From the NCBI GenBank assembly GCA_030549495.1, contig JAUIRK010000248.1, positions 1-64,000 on the forward strand: a DNA stretch of 64,000 nucleotides, given 5' to 3'. Shown in pieces: positions 34,835 through 43,800 of this stretch (positions within the stretch are counted from its first letter, which is position 1; each line of letters starts with the position of its first letter). This stretch comes from Nectonema munidae. Taxonomy: Eukaryota > Nematomorpha > Nectonematoida > Nectonematidae. The translations under genes and the position numbers were made by a program. The notes under the pieces were generated by a model. It was not told where the DNA came from. It made no database searches and was given only the letters and a program-made list of their open reading frames with translations.

Positions 34835-37800
34835 AAGAAGTTTGATATTTGATACTTGCTACACTTGGACCATATATTTTGTCTCCTCTGTACAGTGCCC
34901 ATCACGTATGGACCATTCATGCATCCATTTTCGCCATCGTGATTTGCTCCTAAACTGAAATACATTTGTAGAAAGAACATGATAACTAGTTTGGCATATA
35001 AGTAGAGTTGCTAGATTTTTAAATCACCAAAGCCGGACAAAATGGCCAAGAAAATAGTAAAGAACAAACTTTCCATTCCTTACAAAAAAATTAAGATGGA
35101 AAATAGTTTGAAAGTAAAAGACGAGTTTTTCTACTAAAAAAGGGATAATAAATCAAATTTGGAGATAAATTCTCCAAGTGAATTAAAATTTCTGTTATTA
35201 AGTACCAGGATAATCTCAAAATACCCGCACATTTTGGTACCCTACAACATATAAGTAATTTAAAACTACAATAGACTATTTGTGAATATAATATTGGAAG
35301 AATTATTTTAAATACTAATTAGATAAAAGATTTTTTCCATTCTTCACAATTTTTAAGCATATTTTGCAGGCCTTCTTCAACAGATTCCTTCTAGTTCCCA
35401 ATCTTATCAAATTCTTTCTATACGCGTGTATAACCCCACACTTTCACACAATGTAAAATGAATTCGCAAAAATGGATTGAAAGATTAACCCTTCACTATA
35501 ATGCTTCTCATTGATTGACAACACGCTCCATGATGCTATTTGCAATATTCTAGCTGTCATATGTTTTGCATCGTGAAAAGATTCTGGGAGAAGTTGACTA
35601 GAATTTTAATATCTTTTTCTTAGCGCTAATCCTTGGCATGCAGCGACCATATTTTTTTTAAACATTTCAAAGAACGCACACGCATCCATATACGTAACAA
35701 ACCGATGATTTGGCGGAGGTGGGCGAGAGAAGTCCTCCAACGCCGTGATATACAACCTCCTAAAGAAAACATCCAACCACAAAAGCAGGGCCTGCGTACC
35801 CTATTTATTTTGGTGGCTTGAGCCCCCTATTTTTCACCTGAGCCCCCCTCTCCCCACTCAATTTTACAAGCCTCTCTACTCAATTTTTCAAGCTTTAATA
35901 TGTTTTAAATGAATTACATCCGATAAAGTGCGCTTGTGAAGAAGTCTTTTCTCTGTACATTGGTAGTACATGTACATTTTTTAGTTTCAATAAATATATT
36001 ATAAAATTGTCTAGAGTATCTTTTGAGTATCAAGCTGCTCTAACAATAGGAATCAGTACTGCATCCTGTGAGAGAAGTTTTTCGACCCTTAAAAGAGTTT
36101 TCAAGTTTTTGAACTATTTCAACGAAAAGTCAAGACGGCTGAATGTTTGACATGTAAATTGCTTTATTACTCTAAAAATGATATATTGTTGATAAAATGA
36201 TTTTCTTCTTTCACTTTTTTTTATAACATCACCTTCCTTCAATGTATACTTCATTTTTAATGTAATGTACCTTCAGTTTTATTAGTTGGAAAGATTTACT
36301 AAACCTTCTGTTATTTTAAAGGAGTCAGGAATTCATTGAAGGAACATCATCAGCAAAATATGAAGAAATAACTGAAATAATAAATAATCTTCTTCTTCAT
36401 CTTATCCCCTTATTGGGGGTTGAACAATTAAAATGCTTTAAATCACCAAAGCCGAACAAAATGGCCAAGAAAAAGTAAAGAACAAACTTTTCATTCCTTA
36501 CAAAAAAAATTAAGAAGGAAAATAATTTGAAAGTAAATGAGGAGCAAAAAAGGGATAATAAATCAAATTTGGAGATAACTTTTCCATAAACTCTTTTTTG
36601 GAACTATAAGGTTAGTGAATTAAAATTCCAGAATCTTGTAAATCCCCTATGCAAAGGTATACAATTGGTATAAAATTACACAGGAGTACGTGTAAATAAG
36701 AACCTGAATATGTAGAAAATAAAAAATTAGGATCTGTCCGGATTTTGAAAAAAGCTAAGAAAATTTGTGATGAGATGTTTCACTTTCTCTATGGAAAAAG
36801 AGGTTTTGCCTTTAGAAAATCTTGCTGAAGAAGGGATATCTTGCCCTGACTTATTTTTAAATATGTTTAAAACGATCAATATTTTTTCCAAACCCTTCAA
36901 AATAAAAAAACTTTGAAAATTTCAGCATCAGGAAGAAAAGATAATTTTGTTTACGAAAAAAACATTACGCAACTAATTTCATATTATTTGGTCTATTTTT
37001 TGACAACTTTTTGTCAGTAGTCTCACATATATTATATTGTCAATAAAAGGTAAAAAAAAATAATTTTTTTCCATAAAGCCAAAAAGGTTAAAAATAGAAC
37101 ATAACTTTTTTTACAATGATATTTGTACAAAAATTTCAATTTTTTCCCTCAAGTTTTATCAAGACCAAAGTGAAGTTATTTTGGCAAAAATGAGATATCA
37201 TTGGGGCAATTTTTTTCTAAAATGTTTTAACATTTTCATTTTAGAGTTAAGAATTAGAATATCTAGGTTAACAATTATCCGCCTCCCCATCAAAAGGACG
37301 GTCTATTTTTAACGTAAAAAGCACATTTTGTTGACTCCAAACATCGCACAGCTCTCTTATTTTAAAAACAAAAAGAATTTATTGAAAGAATATGAAAAAT
37401 TAAACTATTTATTATTAAAAATACAGCAAACAGTGCCCTTACCGTATAATGTATTTAAATTTGTAGGATCAAAAATAATTTGTTTGCTTCGAAGTTTATT
37501 CTACATTGAAAATAATCTTTTAACATATGTTGAAGCTAAAAATGCTTTGTAACTGAAAAAATTCAGTCAGTCATATTTGAAAAAGTGATCCAACATTTTT
37601 TATTGACTTATTGGCGTAAAAACTTTTATAAAAAAAAGTAAAAATTGATTCGTAATTATTAGGACTTTTTGGGTGTCAAGAAATATTATTGACTCTTGTT
37701 CGCATAATCATGTATTTATGGTGGATCATTAATAAAAAAAAAGGTACTTGTGAGCGATTTCGTGAGCTAAGATGTGACCGGATTCCGGTCTAAATGCTTC

Positions 37801-40800
37801 CAACACAACGGCAGAATGTTTTTTGCCAATGGAGAAGGCTGTTGCGATTCCAACTGTCAAAATAATTCATCAGTAAAGGAAAAACGTTTAAAATGAAGGC
37901 TGATTACTTAAATTCCACGACCCGAGTCCGTAAATCGTTCTTCTAAAACAAAATGTAAACATTAATTTTGCGTCTTTCTTCACCTCAATCCACACTTGTG
38001 CACACAAATACGAAAGTTTGTTTGTGTAAAAATGATATACAAAAATTTTGCGCTCTTCAACTCAATTTTTGGCTACGTCTTCGGTTAAACAAAAAAATGC
38101 GTGTATTACGAGTAGGCAGTACGCTGTGTTAAAGCAAGTAAAAAGAATTTTCAACTCAAAATCAGACACTTTCTTGAATTGTCATCAAAACTTGGGTACC
38201 AAATGATTCTAGACTCGTCTTTTTCCTTTGATAAGAGCAGAGAGATTCTAATCTGAATAAAGTGTTTGATTGATTGAAATATTCTACAACGATATGCACA
38301 AAGGGGAAGAAGACATTTATTTATCAACAAAGAATCGCCGAAAACACACAAAAATTCTAATAAGAAAATACTGAATGAAAAATATGAACAATTATTCTGT
38401 TAGTTGCGTTTTAAATCTGAAGGATTTAATTTTATTCAATAGACCTCCCTGAAAACATTAACAACATTCTCAACTTCAATTCTTCTCAAATTAAGCAAAA
38501 TTTAAGAAACAAATCCAAGTCACTTGTTCCATTTTACAAAAATTGTAAGTTTTATCAAACTTTTGATTTTAAGTTAGCCGATTATTATCGGAATAACAAT
38601 CTTTTTATAAAAGATTTTTTACACCTAAGTTGTGGCTCATTCAAAAAGCGAATAAAACTAGTATTCATTGATAAATACTCAGCCAATTGTATTATCAATA
38701 ATTGCTACTCGTGTAAGGTTTCTGTTAACTTTTTTTTCTTCATTTTCTAACTATTTCTTGTGCTTTTAACATTTTGGATTTTTTGTAAGTGAATTTATAT
38801 TTTCTGTTTGTTACACAATGTTAATCCTAGAAATTTATATTTTTTTTATTTTTTTGTTATTTTCTTTTTTTATCAACATTATTAGTGTTTTTTTTCATGG
38901 AAGCGGCACATATGTGCCTTTTGACATTCACTATATTGTTAATATTTACAATAGATGTATTGCTTTATAATTCATTTTGTACTCAACTCATTGTGCTAAA
39001 ATGTGTGTGTTTTTTTTTAATATCTTCTCTTCTTAAATCTGAAGGTTTGTGAGATACGCAAAAGACTGGAAAAGCCGATAGGATGAGTGCCTCGTCAGAA
39101 GATATTAATAGTCTTCCGAATATGGTGATTAAATTCTTGTTTACGTAAAATTACTAGAATCAAATTACGTGATGATAATAGAAATGTAATTTTATAGGTA
39201 ATGTCTAATTCAAAAGTTATTTTGAAATTTTTTGAACTAAAATAACTAAATCAATAAATTGGCAATCATCGAAATAGTTAATTGTTTTTCAATTATTTAA
39301 GTTGTTATTTAACAGGTTGGTGAATTTTATAATTACTGTAAAATGCCAAGTATATAACATAACATAACATAACATAAGTTTATTAAGCAATTTAAAGAGG
39401 CTAGCAGCCTATGAGAATTGCATCAAATATAGCGTATTTTTCAAGGAACGGCAAATCTTTTGTCTTTCCAAAATTCATCGAGTTTTTTTTCAAATTCTTT
39501 CACAGTAATTGAGTTAACAACTTCATTAGGTAAGCCATTCCAGTGATTGTATGCTCTTTGGATTAAGTATCTGCTTCTATACTTACTTTGAAAGGATTCA
39601 GGTGCAAACTTCAGCAAGTGTGATCTGAAAATTCTCTTCGAATTTTCAGGCAAAACTTTCTCATCAATCTTCATATTTCCTTTTACGATATTAAATATTG
39701 ATATCATTTCATTTCTCAGGCTTCGATAATATAAAGAAGGCAGGTCAATCTTTTGAAGTCTTTCAATATAACATAAATTTTGCATTCCTTTCAAGTGCTT
39801 TGTGAATACTTTTTGAACCTTTTCTATTTTTCTGATGTTGATAAAATATAAGCTGATAACCACGTATTAGCTGCGGATATGCGAAGAATTTTTGAGGTGT
39901 ATTCTGTCGTATAAGCTGCACAATGTGCAATTATATATTGAATTAAATTTTTATACTTTGATTCTCTAATTTAATACAATTATTTTAATGTCTTGGTTTT
40001 GGACGAATTAGCGTTCTACATAATTCAACAAATTTTCATCTGTAGGGGTATTAGTCGTTCCATCACATTCAAAGATGGAAAACGTAGTCACAAATGAAGT
40101 GAGATTATTATAAGGTCAGTCTTCCTGTTTTCATTGAACATCCAATTTTATAGTTTTTTGTCTAAAATTAGTCTGAAATCTCCGTAACCCGTTAACGGCC
40201 AAAGTCGACTTTACAAAAATAAAATCGTCTGCGTTTATCAAAGCTCTTTAATACAAATCTTCTGCTTTACATTAGATATCGTCTGATCATTCTGGTCGTT
40301 AACGGGTTAAAATGAATTTTGAAATGCTTTCGCGTTTGTTTCAGTGAAGATAACATTTTTAAAATCTAAGAATAATAAAGTGAAATGAAGGAGCATAATC
40401 CAAAAATGCTACGCGTTCATGAACTTGTTGGCATGCTACCATATGATTTACTCTTGTTGATTATAAAAATTGTATTGGCTTTGAAGAGGGTGGGTGATAT
40501 TGAACAAAATCGAGATGCATAAAGAAACTCACCCCAAATTGAAAAGTTTTTACTCGTCTGCACATCGTATAAAAAATATAGCCTTTTTACACGTATAAGC
40601 TATGTTAACATCCGCAATTTAAAATAAATTTTTATAAATATCTATTGAAACTTTTTGTATTTTTTTTGTTTAAAACTTACAAGATTTGTTATGCCTTTAA
40701 ATTCTAGTAAAAATGGGATTAAAACAGTAAGATACTGTAAAATATAAAACATATAACTTTTTAAAAATATTTTATATTCGCATAAAAATTTATTTTGGAT

Positions 40801-43800
40801 ATCCGCATTCGCTAGGATGTCAAATCAAATATTCGTATCTGTGGATGCAAACAAATTCACATCCGATACATCTCTACTGTGGGCATTTACTGTACCTAAG
40901 ATCTAAATGTTAGGCTTGTTCAACTTCTTCTGTATATTTGATAATAGTTTGTTGTAAAGAAGATGTTTTTTTTTCATTAAAAAAACAGAATTAATAAATG
41001 AATTTCAATCAATGAACACACTATTTACTAACTAACTTACAGCGCATTCATTTAGATGTCAAAGCAACTTCGCAATTGCACCATTGAAATTCACTACAAA
41101 AATAATAATGCATACTCCTAGTAGACTAATAAAGAAATGAATTTAGTGAAAATCATTCAGGATGTTGAATCTTTTTGACTGAAAATCCAGTTCTGTTGTG
41201 TCAGCAACCATGTTTCGCTTTAACCCATTTACGACCAATGTTCCTATTTTGGAACAAAGTAATTTCATCTTCGTCTGCTTTTTTCAATGACTTTGAATAT
41301 AAATCGTCTGCGTTTTTTTAGATATCGTCTGCTTTGCTTTGTCTTAAATGGGTTAAACCAATAAGTGCACTATTTCAACGTGAGAAAAGAGGGGAAATGA
41401 TTTTTTTGCACTATCATATGTAGGTAGTAGTTGTGCGCCTGGAAAGCATATTTGTCAAAACTACCAAGCCTTGGATTTCCAAATCCTCACACACAATAAC
41501 CAAAACATTAGTCCAGACCAGCGTTTCCCAAACTTTTTTAAGCCACACTCTTTACATAGAAAAATTCCGCGATACACCACCAAGTAAATATTTCAAAAAA
41601 ACTATTAAATGAAGTTAATAAAAAAAAAAAGAAGTTTCCTTCTGTAAAAGACAACGGAAGGAAACTGGGCGAACAAGCAACAACAATAAAATTTTATTCA
41701 GTGTGACAAATGAGCTTGCTTTCGAGAACAAATTAAATTTGAAATCGTGGTAATTAGCGTTGATCGAAGTCGTGCTAATTGAGGGATAACTGCGTCTTTT
41801 TATTATTTCTAAAAAATCTCGCGACACACTTGGAAAGTTTTTGTGACACACACTACTGTGTCGCGACACACAGTTTGGGAAACACTGGTCCAGACCCTAG
41901 TAAAGTCAATAGTGTGGGTTTGTATGTATCGTAGCATGATTGCACAATGCACATATGGCTTCGTAATCTTGAGTGAAAAATACTTCTTTATTCGATATAA
42001 ATGCGCAGTTGTGTTAAAAAGAATTAGTGACACTTGAAGGTGTAGGTTAAATCAGTGGTGTCGAGATTTTGGAGATTTTATAGAAGCTGGAGGAAAAGAC
42101 TTCACATTTAAAGTATGTAGTAAAAAATAATATTGGCAATTACCCTGAAAAAAAGACACTTGTGTCACCATTGATTTTTGGAAGACGAAAAAGTAGTTTT
42201 TCCGCGAGATGGGTTTCATACTTCTGAAGTTTAAGAGACGATTATCAAGCATACACTAACATTAAAATAAAAGAGCTCACTTCTGCATTATTGAAACTGG
42301 AGACTTTGAGATTGATTTCTTGCTCTAAATTCGACTTTGTTAGAAGGTAATTGGCCTAAATTTAAAAAGTAATAAACTTGAGCAAACTGTTGTAGAACAT
42401 TTACCCTGTTCATATCAATCTCTTCTTTGTCAAGATCTTATTTTCAAACACAATCAATCAATAAATAAGATGATTGCTAAAAATTAGAACTTCATATGTA
42501 TAAGAAATTTTGTGTCATGTTTGAATTTATTAGTGGCACTGCTTTAAAAAATTTTTCATTTGTTATTGATAATACTATAACTATTATTAATACTTAGAAG
42601 TTAGAAAATTTTTATAAATTATATAAAAATAATTCTTTGAAAATTTATTTTTAATTGAAAAAAATGAAAAAAGTAGTTATTTATTAGTTAAAAAATCTAT
42701 AAAAATTATTTTAAGTTTAATTTTTTGAACTTAGCTTCATTTAGCTTCAAACTAATCATGATTAACTAATTTGAAATTACAGACAGAAATTTTCATGACA
42801 ATCCGGCAAATGTCCACTTAGGGAAGTGTGTGGCTTTCGTTTGAGACAAGAAGAAATGAGAATGGTCGCTTGTGATACACCTCACTATATAATAGACATT
42901 GATACAAAATTCATATAGATCCATAATAAAGCATGAGTGATGAATTAGAATCAGATAAAATGGAGGAAAAAAGAAAAAGGGCCTATTTGAAATATTAGAT
43001 ACAGCCATAGATGTAGAGATGATAACATTTAGCGTGGTGAGTATATATGATTGTTATATGAGCCAATAAAGAGATTTATTGACATGTAGACAATGCAGCA
43101 ATAACCAATCGAATTTATATTGATTGAGTGACACGTCGAAAACCAATAAAATTTGTCCTTTAAATATAAATCTAAGATCTTAAATGTCTTTAGCCAATAG
43201 TCAGGAGATTTATTTAATATTTCGGACATCACGATATATAGTTTTTTTCCCACAACAAAGAATCCTTTCCAGCCAAAGTGCACATGGCACAGTTTTCTTG
43301 TGTGCCGCTCAAAGCTCATATTGCCCATCTTCATTTGATGCAATGGACACACATTATTTTATTCTCCTCTTATGACTATGGACGTCGTGGTGTCCGAAAT
43401 ATTACATTAATAAATCTCCTGCATTTTCCATTGTTCTCGTATTTTTTCTGGATATAATATATTATTGATAAATAGCTGATATAACTTCTTATCCTAACTC
43501 CAACACTCGATAAGCAAATATGGGATATTTGACATAAAATTTTGGTCCAATAAACTGTTTTCCCTTCCTCCTAGCGAACAGTGATTGGCTGAGCATGCGT
43601 GGAAAGAAAAGACTTACGATGTTGATGACTTGAAGAGCTCTTTCCTTCGAGATCCCAACACCCGTATACACGTCGAGATAGAGGAGGTAATACGGCTTGC
43701 CGGTGAGCGCATTCTTTTTGAGGGCGCGGTTGCGGTAGCTGTAGTTGTAGACGAAGCGCTTTTCCCTTCTCACGGGGACGGAACGGGTGCTTTGGCGGAG

